Positions 1-9,263 of a stretch of 64,000 bases of DNA are shown here, one piece after another. Origin of the DNA: Thalassococcus profundi (GTDB lineage Bacteria > Pseudomonadota > Alphaproteobacteria > Rhodobacterales > Rhodobacteraceae). The DNA lies in the NCBI RefSeq assembly GCF_003344785.1, contig NZ_QPMK01000010.1, forward strand, positions 81,193 to 145,192, in the 5' to 3' direction. Position numbers and translations under genes: made by a program. Under the pieces are notes generated by a model. The model made no database searches. It saw only the letters and a program-made list of their open reading frames with translations, and was not told the origin of the DNA. Within the stretch, counting starts at the first letter, position 1. Each line of letters opens with the position of its first letter.

Positions 1-368
1 AGGACCGGCTCTGACAGGGTGTTGTCGGCAAGATCGCTCATGGTCACGCGGTAGAAGACGTCCTGATCGCTGGGCAGGCCGGTCAACGCCAGCTTGCCGG
101 TGAAATCGGTCGGCGTGCCCACGGCAAGGCCCGGCACTGTGCGCGGGTCGGACAGGCTCTCGGTGGTGGACCATTCCACCTTCATGCGCGCCTCGCGGTC
201 GGCGCGCGCCCAGATGACCGCGCCGTCATGGGCGACATCGCCCGACATCACGCCGTGGGTGATCAGCGGGCGCGATTGCGCGCGGCTGAGCGCCGGGACG
301 CAAAGCGCGGCGCCCAGCGCGGCACCCCCCAGCAGAGTCTGACGGCGGGAAAAGGAAATGCGCGGCAT
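1..368 (-). CDS. PhoD-like alkaline phosphatase/phosphodiesterase, N-terminal part (runs off left edge)
   Basis: Reading leftward from ATG at 368 gives 122 residues without a stop before the window edge. The start MPRISFSRRQTLLGGAALGA carries a twin-arginine signal (SRRQTLL), so export by Tat is expected. The next stretch, HGVMSGDV...GAVIWARADREARMKVEWSTT, matches the N-terminal domain of PhoD-type phosphatases, extracellular calcium/iron-dependent phosphodiesterases. The metallophosphatase domain lies outside the window, so activity cannot be judged. A GGGAG ribosome site precedes the ATG by 5 nt. Confidence 0.8.
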   Translation of the reverse strand, partial: MPRISFSRRQTLLGGAALGAALCVPALSRAQSRPLITHGVMSGDVAHDGAVIWARADREARMKVEWSTTESLSDPRTVPGLAVGTPTDFTGKLALTGLPSDQDVFYRVTMSDLADNTLSEPV

Positions 369-556
369 GTGGAACTCCCTAATGGCTGTTTCGCCGGGGA
401 GCTTCTGCAGGGATGGTAACAACCTGTGGTCGCCGGGACGACAGAACCGTGAAGATTTGGTGATGACCGCAGGCCCGCGCGGTTCCGGTCATATGCGACA
501 GGCGGCCCGACGTCTCGATGCGGCAGCGACAGCCCCGCCCTTTCGGGAAGATCCAG

Positions 557-2353
557 CTATTCGCCCAGCGCGATCCCCTCGCGCCGCGGGTCGGCGCCGC
601 CGCGCAGGCCGTCCGGTGTCACTGCAATGGCGTGCAGGCCGGAGTTGAGGTCGCGCAGGTTCACTTCGTAGCCCAGCGCCTCGAGATCCGGGGCGAGCGT
701 TTCCAGAGGCGTGCCCATTTCCAGGTCGAAGGCGCCGAAGCGGTTGACCGCGTGGCCGATGCTCACCGCCTGCTGCACATCGAGGCCCCAGTCGACGTAG
801 GAGATGATCGCCTTGGTCACGTAGCCGATGATGCGGCTGCCGCCAGGGCTGCCCACGACCAGCACGGGCGCCCCGTCGCGGCGCAGGATCGTCGGCGCCA
901 TGGAGGAGCGCGGGCGCTTGCCCGGCTCCACCCGGTTGGCGATGGGCACGCCGTCCGCATGGCTGCGGAAGGAGAAATCCGTCAGTTCGTTGTTCAGCAG
1001 GAAGCCGCTCACCATCAGCCGCGAACCGAAAGCGTTCTCGATCGTGGTCGTCATCGACAGCGCGTTGCCGAAGCTGTCGACGATGGAGATATGCGAGGTC
1101 GAGGGGAACTCGATGCTCTCGTCCTCGGCCCAGTTCATCGCGTGGTCGAATTCGGGATCGCCGGCGCTGACTTCGGGCAGCGCATCGTCGCCCTGCAAAA
1201 GCTCCGCCCGCTGCGCAAGGTAGCCTTCGGCCACCAGCCCGGTGACCGGAACGGGAACGAAATCGCTGTCGGCCATGTAGCGGCCCCGGTCGGCAAAGGC
1301 CAATCGCGAGGCATCGCCGATGAGCCGCCAGGCTTCGGCATCGGCCACGCCCGGCATCTCGAACCGGTCGAGCATACCGAGGATCTGCCCCACGGTCAGC
1401 GCGCCAGAGGATGGCGGGCCCATGCCGCAGGCCTCGTATCCGCGGTAGGGCACGCAGACCGCGGGGCGTTCCTTGACCTCGTAGATGGCGAAGTCGGCGG
1501 GGGCCAGCACGCCCGGGTTGCCCTCGGCGCCGCGCACGCGATCGACGATGGCCGTGGCGATGTCGGAGGTATAGAAGACATCCGCGCCCTCGGTCGCGAT
1601 CCGGCGCAGCACCTCCGCATAGGCGGCATTCGTCAGGGTCTGTCCGGCCTCAATCGGCGCGCCCTCGGGCAGGAAATAGGCGGCGGTGTCGGGAAAGCGG
1701 GCCAGACGCTCGGCATCCTCGGCCACCAGCGACGCCAGCCGCGGTGACACGGCAAAGCCGTCCTCGGCCAGCGTGATGGCCTCGTTGAAGAGGCCCGACC
1801 ACTCCGCCGTGCCCCAGCGGTCATGCGCCGACTGCATCAGTGCCGGGGTGCCCGGCACGCCGACCGACCGTCCGCCGACCACCGCGTCGAAGAAATCGAG
1901 CGGCATGCCCGCCTCGTCCTGGAAGAGCCGCGGCGTCGCGGCCAGGGGGGCGGTCTCGCGCCCGTCGAGCGTGGTGATCTCGCCGCTGGCGCCGTCGTGC
2001 CAGACCAGAAAGGCCCCGCCGCCCAGTCCCGAGGATTGCGGTTCGACCAGCCCCAGCACCGCCTGTACTGCGACCATGGCGTCCGCAGCGGTGCCGCCAT
2101 CGCGCAGCACCCGCGCCCCGGCGGATACGGCGTGCGGGTTGGCCGCGGCGATCATCCAGTCCCGCGCTTCGAACGGCCGGCCCTCGGCCTTGGCCCGCAG
2201 CGCGTCGGCCACGGGTTCCGAGATGGCTTCGAAGGCGCCTGCGTCGATGGACGTGGCGCTTTCGGGCGCCACGGCATCGGCCGCCTCCTGCGCCCAAAGC
2301 GGCCCGGTCAGAGCGAGGAAAGCGCCTGAAATCAAAGCTATACGAATCAACAC
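557..2353 (-). CDS. ggt: Gamma-glutamyltransferase (glutathione hydrolase)
   Basis: The 598-aa product has the size and motifs of periplasmic gamma-glutamyltransferases, which hydrolyse glutathione or transfer its glutamyl group. A signal peptide (LIRIALISGAFLALTGPLWAQ) opens the protein. The self-cleavage and nucleophile threonine is in STSHISIVD at about residue 419, followed by the family blocks PGKRPRSSMAPT and GSPGGSRI. The start is uncertain: GTG at 2353 lies only 2 nt from a GGAGGGG ribosome site, while TTG at 2350 has better spacing. A longer in-frame extension to 3499 overlaps the dehydrogenase gene and lacks family similarity, so I exclude it. Confidence 0.93.
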   Translation of the reverse strand: MLIRIALISGAFLALTGPLWAQEAADAVAPESATSIDAGAFEAISEPVADALRAKAEGRPFEARDWMIAAANPHAVSAGARVLRDGGTAADAMVAVQAVLGLVEPQSSGLGGGAFLVWHDGASGEITTLDGRETAPLAATPRLFQDEAGMPLDFFDAVVGGRSVGVPGTPALMQSAHDRWGTAEWSGLFNEAITLAEDGFAVSPRLASLVAEDAERLARFPDTAAYFLPEGAPIEAGQTLTNAAYAEVLRRIATEGADVFYTSDIATAIVDRVRGAEGNPGVLAPADFAIYEVKERPAVCVPYRGYEACGMGPPSSGALTVGQILGMLDRFEMPGVADAEAWRLIGDASRLAFADRGRYMADSDFVPVPVTGLVAEGYLAQRAELLQGDDALPEVSAGDPEFDHAMNWAEDESIEFPSTSHISIVDSFGNALSMTTTIENAFGSRLMVSGFLLNNELTDFSFRSHADGVPIANRVEPGKRPRSSMAPTILRRDGAPVLVVGSPGGSRIIGYVTKAIISYVDWGLDVQQAVSIGHAVNRFGAFDLEMGTPLETLAPDLEALGYEVNLRDLNSGLHAIAVTPDGLRGGADPRREGIALGE

Positions 2354-2442
2354 GACCCCTCCGAAATCCCACCACGCGAAAAGGTTAACACGGTTTCCAC
2401 AGGCGGTTGAGGACAAAGGGCGGTCATTCTGGCGCGGATTGG

Positions 2443-3429
2443 CTACAGCATCGACGGCACGACCTGGTCCGGCGGCCGGTGGCCGTCGGCGAAGGTCTTG
2501 ACGTTCAGCAGCACCTTCTCGCCCATCTCGATCCGGCCCTCCAGCGTGGCCGAACCCATGTGCGGCAGCAGCACGACATTGGGCAGCGCGCGCAGGTCCG
2601 GATTCACGTCGGTGCCGTGTTCGTAGACATCGAGCCCCGCGCCGGCCAGTTCGCCCGATTTCAGCATCCGCGCCAGGGCGTTTTCGTCGATCACCTCTCC
2701 GCGGCTGGTGTTCACGATCACGGCGCTGGGTTTCATCAGCTTGAGCCGCCGGGCGTTGAGCAAGTGGAAGGTCGAGGGCGTATGCGGACAGTTGACCGAC
2801 AGTATGTCCATGCGCGCCACCATCTGGTCGAGGCTGTCCCAGTAGGTCGCCTCGACCGCTGCCTCGGCTTCGGGGCGCAGGCGGCGGCGGTTGTGGTAGT
2901 GGATCTGCATGCCGAAGGCGCGGGCGCGGCGCGCCACCGCAGTGCCGATCCGGCCCATGCCGAGGATGCCGAGCCGCCGCCCGCCCAGCCGGCCGCCGAG
3001 GAAGGCCGTGGGCGCCCAGCCGGTCCAGTCCCCGGCCTGCATGGTCGACAGGCCCTCGGGGATGCGGCGGGTCACCGACAGCATCAGCGCCAGGGTCATG
3101 TCGGCGGTGTCCTCGGTCACCACGCCGGGGGTGTTCGACACCAGGATCCCGCGGCTGCGGGCGGTGGCCACGTCGATGTGGTCGACCCCGGCGCCAAAGC
3201 TCGCGATCAGGCGCAGCCGCTCTCCGGCCTGGCCGATGAGGCCCGCGTCGATCGTATCGGTCACGGTGGGCACCAGTACGTCCGTGTCCTGCATGGCGGC
3301 AGCCAGTTCGGCCCGGGTCATCGGCGTGTCGTCGTCGCGCAGGCGCACGTCGAAAAGCTCGGTCAACCGGGTTTCGACCGCTTCCGGCAAGCGTCGCGTA
3401 ACGACAACACTCAGACGTTTTGATGGCAT
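2443..3429 (-). CDS. D-2-hydroxyacid dehydrogenase (glyoxylate/hydroxypyruvate reductase type)
   Basis: This 328-aa protein has the two-domain D-2-hydroxyacid dehydrogenase plan: a catalytic N-terminal part, then an NAD(P)-binding fold with GILGMGRIG at about residues 151-159. The catalytic Arg lies in NTSRGEVIDE, the Glu in LDVYEHG and the His in LLPHMGSAT. These enzymes interconvert 2-oxoacids and D-2-hydroxyacids such as glyoxylate and glycolate; the exact substrate cannot be read from sequence. The ATG at 3429 gives the expected MPSKRLSVVVTRRLP beginning. The gene lies 89 bp upstream of ggt on the same strand. Confidence 0.9.
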   Translation of the reverse strand: MPSKRLSVVVTRRLPEAVETRLTELFDVRLRDDDTPMTRAELAAAMQDTDVLVPTVTDTIDAGLIGQAGERLRLIASFGAGVDHIDVATARSRGILVSNTPGVVTEDTADMTLALMLSVTRRIPEGLSTMQAGDWTGWAPTAFLGGRLGGRRLGILGMGRIGTAVARRARAFGMQIHYHNRRRLRPEAEAAVEATYWDSLDQMVARMDILSVNCPHTPSTFHLLNARRLKLMKPSAVIVNTSRGEVIDENALARMLKSGELAGAGLDVYEHGTDVNPDLRALPNVVLLPHMGSATLEGRIEMGEKVLLNVKTFADGHRPPDQVVPSML

Positions 3430-3534
3430 GCCCCGGCTCCTCGCTCTTTCCCTTGTCGCCCCGTCTTGGCACAGTGTCCGAAGTCAGGACGGGGCACAAG
3501 AACTCCGCCGGAAAATCTCTGGGCAGGATCGGGA

Positions 3535-4038
3535 ATGATCAGGAAACTTTGGGGACTGGGGCTGTGTCTGGCCCTGCTGTGCGGGGCGTCTCTGGCGCAG
3601 GCCGCCGAAGAACGCGGGCCGGTCACGAACCTGCCGCTGCCGCGGTTCGTGTCGATGAAGGCCGGAGAGGGCAACGTGCGCCGCGGCCCGTCGCTGACCC
3701 ACCGTATCGACTGGGTCTACACGCGCCGCGACATGCCGCTGGAGATCACCGCCGAATACGGGCACTGGCGCCGGGTGCGCGACCGCGAAGGCGCCGGCGG
3801 ATGGGTACACTATTCGCTGCTCTCGGGCGTGCGCACGGTCATCGTCGAAGAGGATATGCTGGACATCCGCAGCCGCCCCGATGTTGCCGCGCCGGTCGAG
3901 GCGCGGCTGCGCGCGGGCGTCATCGCCTATCTGGGCGAATGCGCGCAGGACTGGTGCGAGTTGCAGGCCGGCGGCTATGACGGCTGGGCGCGCCGCAGTG
4001 CGCTTTGGGGCGTGACCGCCGCCGATCTGCAGAACTGA
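3535..4038 (+). CDS. Exported SH3-domain protein
   Basis: The 167-aa product begins with a clear signal peptide (MIRKLWGLGLCLALLCGASLAQA). Two SH3-like segments follow: LPRFVSMKAGEGNVRRGPS at about residues 37-55, and VEEDMLDIRSRPDVAAPVEARL about 70 residues later, each with the bacterial SH3 N-V-R-R-G-P pattern. A Cys pair (GECAQDWCEL) could form a disulfide. The family is widespread in alphaproteobacteria and probably binds periplasmic peptides or cell wall, but its role is not established. I chose ATG 3535 because an upstream in-frame ATG at 3466 would bury the signal peptide. Confidence 0.85.
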   Translation: MIRKLWGLGLCLALLCGASLAQAAEERGPVTNLPLPRFVSMKAGEGNVRRGPSLTHRIDWVYTRRDMPLEITAEYGHWRRVRDREGAGGWVHYSLLSGVRTVIVEEDMLDIRSRPDVAAPVEARLRAGVIAYLGECAQDWCELQAGGYDGWARRSALWGVTAADLQN

Positions 4039-4071
4039 CCCGGGTGCCGCCGCGGCCGGCGCGCCGCCGTT

Positions 4072-5139
4072 TCAGGCCGCTTCGTGCATCAGGATTGCCG
4101 CCTCGGACGGCGTCAGGTTGCGACGGGCATATCCACCGTAAACATTCGGATTTTCGGAAACGCCGGGCAGATGGCGCTGCAGGCGAAGGCGGTCACCTTC
4201 GGCCAGCGTCGTGAGCGCGGTGCTGGCGGGATGGAAGCTCTCGGTCTCGACCCCGTTGGCGAAAAGCACCTCGTGGCGCGGCAGCAGCAGGTGCACATAG
4301 GTCACTTCGCGCGCCTGGCTGTCCAGAACCACGGTACTGCCGTTGATCAGGTCACGCGCGGCGACCAGCACTTCGGAGGTGTTGAACAGCGACTGCGCCA
4401 CAGCGCCGCGCACGACCATGCGATGCTCCGGCGACACCAGAAATTCCTCGTCGGGACGTTCGATCCCGAAGGCGCCGGCGCGGATTCGGATCGGCCGCAG
4501 ACGCGGCATCGCGAAAAGCCGGGCGCCCGACATGCGGCGGCTGCCGATCCACTGCACCTGCTGCGCGCCGCTGTCCTTGGTCTGCACCCAATCGCCTTCG
4601 CGCAGGTCCTCGACCCGGACAAACCCATCGGGGGTGGTCAGTCGCGTTCCAGGCGTGAAACAGATTACCCCGCCGCCCTGTTCGGCGCTTTCCGCCTGCA
4701 TCAGCCGCGGCTCCAGCGTGTGGTGCACGATCCAGAGATCGCAGCTCCGCGGCGGCAGTTCGTCGACGAACATCAGCAGCGGGGCCGTGTCCGGCGCCAC
4801 CTCGATCAACGTGACGGTGTAGCTTTGCGCGCCGTCGGTGACGACAAAGGAACTGTCCGCCAGCGGATGCGACACCTCGATGTCGCCCGGTCTGCGTGTG
4901 TCCGCAACGGCGGCGCCGACCAGCCGGCGCACCATCCGCGCGGCGCGTCTGCGAATATCCGCCTCGCCATCCGCCTGATCCAGTCGCAGCAAGGATGTCG
5001 GCCCGTCGACCCGGACCGCGTCTCCCTTCCATGACCATGCCGCCCCCACTGCAAGGGATGACACCGGAGCGGCCTTGAGACCGTCTATGTCCGTTTGCGA
5101 CCAGGAGATGACGAACGTGCCTCGAAAGCCCGTTCCCAT
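4072..5139 (-). CDS. Hint-domain protein (Hedgehog/intein fold)
   Basis: The 355-aa protein has a roughly 155-residue N-terminal part of unknown role, then a Hint domain starting at Cys160 (VICFTPGTRLTTPDG). The Hint core includes VEDLREGDWVQT and the histidine motif EFLVSPEHRMVV. The Hint fold performs autoproteolysis in inteins and hedgehog proteins. In Roseobacter-group genomes such proteins are common and often accompany type I secreted RTX proteins, but function is unproven. No signal peptide is visible. The gene converges on the SH3 gene and diverges from the RTX gene. Confidence 0.82.
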   Translation of the reverse strand: MGTGFRGTFVISWSQTDIDGLKAAPVSSLAVGAAWSWKGDAVRVDGPTSLLRLDQADGEADIRRRAARMVRRLVGAAVADTRRPGDIEVSHPLADSSFVVTDGAQSYTVTLIEVAPDTAPLLMFVDELPPRSCDLWIVHHTLEPRLMQAESAEQGGGVICFTPGTRLTTPDGFVRVEDLREGDWVQTKDSGAQQVQWIGSRRMSGARLFAMPRLRPIRIRAGAFGIERPDEEFLVSPEHRMVVRGAVAQSLFNTSEVLVAARDLINGSTVVLDSQAREVTYVHLLLPRHEVLFANGVETESFHPASTALTTLAEGDRLRLQRHLPGVSENPNVYGGYARRNLTPSEAAILMHEAA

Positions 5140-5563
5140 GATACCTGTATGCCTGCTCTTGTCTTTTTATAATTGAGTCAGATTTAACAGACGGGGCGTG
5201 TTGTGAAAAGCCTGACGGCACCCAAGGCCTGTCCCGCCATGTGTCCCAAGACATAGTGGTTGCAATTCAGCAACGCCATTTTCGCCCGAAGGTTGAGCAG
5301 TCGCGTCGAGAGATCGACCGATCAACCAATAGGTGCGCAGACTCGATCAACACCCGTAAACCTACCAAATTTTGTGAATTGCGGGATTGACCAAACATTG
5401 AGCATTTGAAAAGTTGTTCGGGCGCGAAACGCGTCAAATCCATCAAGCTGGACCGTCAATTTGCCTTAATGCCATTTTCACGACATCCGTTTCAGAACTG
5501 GCTTGCGATCAGCCAGAAATGCGGTCCACGTCCTGAAAGTGGTTTCGAACCAAAGAGAAGCCC
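5140..5563. promoter_or_regulatory. AT-richer divergent intergenic region between Hint and RTX genes
   Basis: These 424 bp contain no convincing gene. Base composition is clearly more AT-rich than the flanking coding DNA, for example near 5160-5185 and 5350-5480. Both neighbouring genes start outward from here, so it should hold two promoters. A TATAAT hexamer occurs near 5168 on the + strand, but I cannot pair it with a convincing -35 box. No clear operator palindrome or hairpin was found. Confidence 0.45.
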
Positions 5564-8359
5564 ATGACCACATACACTTACGATTCCATATTTTTCACGT
5601 TCGGCAATGACGATCTTGTCGAGGACTTTTCGTCCTCCAGCGTATCGCTCGTTACCGCGCCGATCATATCCGCACTGGACTACTCATTCGGCTCCGAAAC
5701 CAACGAAGACGGCCTGCGCAACATCGCACCGGTCAATGCGAATGAAATCTACACATTGCTGATCGACGGGCAGGTTGACCGCGATGAGTTCGTGACGGTG
5801 GCAAAGGTCGACTGGAACGACGGCGGCGTCAATAAATCCACTTTCATCATTCTCATCGAAGACGAAAATGGCGGGAATCATGTCGTTTTCCTCGGCGGCG
5901 ACAACCCTCAGCTTGTTTCGGCCGCTGCATTCGATGAGTTCAATAGCAAGGTCACCGGAATCTCCAACCCATTGAGCGGCCCGTTCTCGCCAGGGTCCCC
6001 AATCGACTTGAATGCCATCCCGACGGTTTCCGTGACCAACAACGATCTCATCATCGGCTTCGACGACGGCGAAGTCCTGAACGGCGGCATCGGCAATGAC
6101 ACGATCATAGCCGAAGGTGGCGACGATACGATCATTCCCGGACAGGGCGAAGACGTCATCAATCCCGGCACCGGCAACGACACCGTTGATCTGACGCGTG
6201 TCGGCGGTGACGACTCCTACCTTGTCATCGACCATTCCGACCTGAACAGCGGCATTTTAGCTTCGATCAACGGCCGGACCAACACCGCCACGATCAACAA
6301 GTTCGCGCAAGGGACCACCACGCTGATCAACGTGCGGGACGAACTGAGCCTCGAGGGGATGGGCATCCACGGCACCTCCACAGGCGACAGTTTCTTTGCC
6401 GTCATCGGCGGGGACGATTTCCTCGCCATCCGGCCCGGCGAGGGCGATGACACCATCGAAGTAGGGGCCGCGAACGAAGGCTACATCCGGCTCGATTACC
6501 GCGACTCTGCGGACGCGGTGCAGGTCGACCTGGACGCCGGCACCGTGCAGAGAGGCGTGTTCACCGACACGATCATCGGCGTGATCCCCGAAGTGCGCGG
6601 CTCCAACAACGATGACACGCTGATCGGCAACAGTCTCGATAACATCTTCAACCCCCGTCGCGGCAACGACACGATCGACGGCGCGGGCGGCTTCGACCTT
6701 GTGCGCTATGACCGCAACGGCGTCACCGCTCTCGAGGTCGATCTCGAAGCGGGGACGGCGATCGGCACCTGGGACGGCCAGGCCTTTTCCGACGAGCTCG
6801 GCAACATCGAATACATCCGCGGCTCGCGGGTTGGGAATGACAGCATCGTCGGAAGCACAGGCGGCAACCGGCTGCGCACTTTCGATGGCAGCGACACGAT
6901 CAACGGCAACGGTGGCGACGACATCATCGAGGATCTCGGCGACAGCGGGACCGATCTTGCCATCGTTGCAAGCACCCTCGACAACATCAGCAAGACAGAG
7001 ATCGACGGCAACAACGCTCTGGTTATCTTTGCCAGCACGGGCATCAGCTCCTACTTCGGCATCGAACAATTCCGGGTCGGGAGCACCACATACACCCAGC
7101 AGCAGCTGATCGATGCAGTCGCGGGTAACGTCCCGCCGCCGGCCGGTCCCAGCAACGGCGATGACGATATCCTCGGCACCGACGATGCGGAGTTCATCGA
7201 CGCTTTGGCCGGCAACGACGACGTGGACGGCGCAGGCGGCGATGATACGATCGACGGCGGCACCGGCAACGATACGATTGATGGCGGCGACGGCACGGAC
7301 ACGGCCCTCTTGAACGTCAATCTGGACCAGGTCGGCACCGTGACGCAGAACAACGACGGGTCGATCACCATCGTTTCGGCGCAGGGCACGGATACCTACA
7401 CCAATGTCGAACTCTTCGATCTGAACGGCACCGTGGTAACCGCCACCGCAATCCTGGGCGGGCCCTTCAGCACCGAGGAGAGCGAAGGCGACGACATCCT
7501 GACCGGCGGCACTGAAGACGACAGGATCGAAGGCGGCGATGGCAACGACACCATCAACGGCGGCGACGGCAACGACGGGCTGAAAGGCGGGAACGACGAC
7601 GACCTGCTGGTCGGCGGTCCGGGCGACGACCGGCTGCCCGGCGAAGGCGGCAACGACACGATCATCGGCAATGCCGGCAACGACCGCCTGGGCGGCGGAC
7701 CCGGCAATGACCTGATGATCGGCGGCCTTGGCAACGACAGCGGCGGCGCCGGGCCGGGCGACGATACGATCTATGCCGGTGACGGAAACGACGTCTTCAA
7801 CAGCGGCATCGGCAACGATTATATCGACCAGGGTGCGGGCGACGACCGCTCGGGCGGCAGTTTCAACAACGACACGATCTTTGGTGGCACCGGCAACGAT
7901 ACGATCGGCGGTGGCGAAGGCTTCGATCTGCTCTATGGCGAAGACGGCGACGACCAGTTCGGCGGCGGCGGCTTCAACGACACCATCTTTGGCGGCAACG
8001 GCAACGATCTGATCAACGGCGGCGAAGGCAATGACCTGTTGCACGGCGACGCCGGGAACGACACGCTGAACGGTGGCTTCGGCAATGACACCGTCATTGG
8101 CGGCTCTGGTGCCGACGAATTCTTCTTCAATTCGCTCTTCGGCGACGGCACCACGGTGGTGGAGGACTTCGAGCAAGGCGCCGACATGCTGCGCTTTGTC
8201 GGCCTGCGCAGCACGGACCGCGATATCGAACGCCTGAACATCACGAACACGACGTTCGACGGACAGCAATCAGTCACGATGAGCTATGCCGATCACACGG
8301 TTATCGTGCTTGGCGAAAACGCCAATTCGTTCGACGACAGCGACTTCCTGTTCGGCTGA
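5564..8359 (+). CDS. Large RTX calcium-binding exoprotein (type I secretion substrate)
   Basis: The 931-aa acidic protein is rich in GGxGNDxUx nonapeptide repeats, which bind Ca2+ and fold into beta-rolls outside the cell. Repeat blocks occur at about residues 165-207, 335-350, 440-455, 535-580 and, most densely, 640-850. It lacks an N-terminal signal peptide and contains no cysteine, both typical of type I secreted proteins. The C-terminus has the usual end module ([14 protein letters not shown]...[16 protein letters not shown]). There is no lipase, protease or toxin motif, so its role (matrix, surface layer or adhesion) is open. No secretion ABC transporter lies nearby. The ATG at 5564 follows an AGAGAAG ribosome site. 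Confidence 0.9.
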   Translation: MTTYTYDSIFFTFGNDDLVEDFSSSSVSLVTAPIISALDYSFGSETNEDGLRNIAPVNANEIYTLLIDGQVDRDEFVTVAKVDWNDGGVNKSTFIILIEDENGGNHVVFLGGDNPQLVSAAAFDEFNSKVTGISNPLSGPFSPGSPIDLNAIPTVSVTNNDLIIGFDDGEVLNGGIGNDTIIAEGGDDTIIPGQGEDVINPGTGNDTVDLTRVGGDDSYLVIDHSDLNSGILASINGRTNTATINKFAQGTTTLINVRDELSLEGMGIHGTSTGDSFFAVIGGDDFLAIRPGEGDDTIEVGAANEGYIRLDYRDSADAVQVDLDAGTVQRGVFTDTIIGVIPEVRGSNNDDTLIGNSLDNIFNPRRGNDTIDGAGGFDLVRYDRNGVTALEVDLEAGTAIGTWDGQAFSDELGNIEYIRGSRVGNDSIVGSTGGNRLRTFDGSDTINGNGGDDIIEDLGDSGTDLAIVASTLDNISKTEIDGNNALVIFASTGISSYFGIEQFRVGSTTYTQQQLIDAVAGNVPPPAGPSNGDDDILGTDDAEFIDALAGNDDVDGAGGDDTIDGGTGNDTIDGGDGTDTALLNVNLDQVGTVTQNNDGSITIVSAQGTDTYTNVELFDLNGTVVTATAILGGPFSTEESEGDDILTGGTEDDRIEGGDGNDTINGGDGNDGLKGGNDDDLLVGGPGDDRLPGEGGNDTIIGNAGNDRLGGGPGNDLMIGGLGNDSGGAGPGDDTIYAGDGNDVFNSGIGNDYIDQGAGDDRSGGSFNNDTIFGGTGNDTIGGGEGFDLLYGEDGDDQFGGGGFNDTIFGGNGNDLINGGEGNDLLHGDAGNDTLNGGFGNDTVIGGSGADEFFFNSLFGDGTTVVEDFEQGADMLRFVGLRSTDRDIERLNITNTTFDGQQSVTMSYADHTVIVLGENANSFDDSDFLFG

Positions 8360-8380
8360 TCCGGCTTCACGGAAAATGCG

Positions 8381-8409
8381 GGCGGTCCGGTCTCCGGGCC
8401 GCCTTTTTC
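8381..8409 (+). terminator. Rho-independent terminator of the RTX gene
   Basis: A 10-bp GC-rich stem (GGCGGTCCGG, loop TCT, CCGGGCCGCC, one G-U pair) is followed directly by TTTTT. It begins 22 nt after the RTX stop codon. Confidence 0.85.
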
Positions 8410-8462
8410 TTTTCGGCAGCTTGCGCCGTGACGTCGCGTTCACGTGCCGAACTGCGCCGCAC

Positions 8463-9119
8463 CTACTGCGCCGCGGTGCGCAGGCTCGCCATCAACTGGT
8501 GGAACTTCTCGCCCTGCACCGCCACGTGGTCGCGCAGGGTATCGGCGGCGATCGCGGCATCGCCCGAGCGCAGGGCGGCGACGACGGTTTCGTGTTCGGC
8601 CATGGACTGCGCCATGCGCCCGCGCCAGCGCAGCTGCACCCGGCGGAAGGGCTTGAGGCGACGGTGCAGGCGCAGCGCCTCGGCCTCGAGCACCGCGTTG
8701 CCCGATTGCCGGTAGATCACGTGATGAAAAACCTCGTTGGCATGGTAGTAGCCATCGGCGTCGCCGGCCGCCACCGCGGCCTTGCAACGGCGGTTCGCTT
8801 CTTCGAGGTCGTCCAAGGCCGCGTCCGAGATACGCGATGCCGCAAGCCGCGCGCAGGAGGCTTCGAACTCGGCCATGGCTTCGAACATCTGCATCAGCTC
8901 GACCGGGCCGGGCTGGCGGATGAAGACCCCGCGCCTTGGCCGCTGCTCGGCCAGCCCCGAGGCCACAAGCCTTTGTAAAGCCTCGCGAATCGGAGTTCTC
9001 GACACCCCGAATCGCTGCGCGAGGGTGATCTCGTCCAGACGGTCGCCGTCGCCGTATTCGCCGGAAAAGACCAGCTCTTCCAGGGCATCGGCAATCTCGA
9101 TCGGGTGCGGTCTGTCCAT
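8463..9119 (-). CDS. GntR-family (FCD/FadR subgroup) regulator, probably of malonate genes
   Basis: The 218-aa protein has an N-terminal winged helix (ITLAQRFGVSRTPIREALQRLVASGL, about residues 31-56) and an all-helical FCD effector domain with the metal/ligand-type residues of the HANEVFHHVIY and EHETVVAAL blocks. FCD regulators are usually repressors released by an organic acid. It is transcribed away from a TRAP transporter plus malonyl-CoA genes, matching the MatR/MdcY arrangement of malonate regulators. A perfect palindrome of the expected type lies in the shared promoter region. The effector (malonate or malonyl-CoA) is inferred from context. Confidence 0.88.
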   Translation of the reverse strand: MDRPHPIEIADALEELVFSGEYGDGDRLDEITLAQRFGVSRTPIREALQRLVASGLAEQRPRRGVFIRQPGPVELMQMFEAMAEFEASCARLAASRISDAALDDLEEANRRCKAAVAAGDADGYYHANEVFHHVIYRQSGNAVLEAEALRLHRRLKPFRRVQLRWRGRMAQSMAEHETVVAALRSGDAAIAADTLRDHVAVQGEKFHQLMASLRTAAQ

Positions 9120-9165
9120 GGCGATAGTCTACGTTAGACAGATGTTTGTCGGCAAGATGGAATTT

Positions 9166-9177
9166 CTTGTATACAAG
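9166..9177. promoter_or_regulatory. Putative operator for the divergent GntR regulator
   Basis: The sequence CTTGTATACAAG is a perfect 12-bp palindrome, placed 47 bp upstream of the regulator start and 87 bp upstream of dctP. TTGTATACAA-type sites are known for FCD-GntR regulators of malonate genes (MatR, MdcY). It could control both divergent units. Confidence 0.7.
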
Positions 9178-9263
9178 ATGTTTGACTCCGCATGCGCAAT
9201 GAGTCAGGCTTCGGCCAAGCCCCGTCGGAGGAGGTCGGGGTCAAATCCGGGAGGAGAGAAAGA

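Noticed and set aside
2354..3499. N-terminal extension of ggt giving a 980-aa protein
   Set aside because: The extension overlaps the dehydrogenase gene in another frame and lies before a good signal peptide and ribosome site at 2353.
6257..8269. 670-codon open frame antisense to the RTX gene
   Set aside because: The regular GGxGND repeats on the other strand keep stops out of this frame; its product is a low-complexity Val/Ala repeat with no family similarity.
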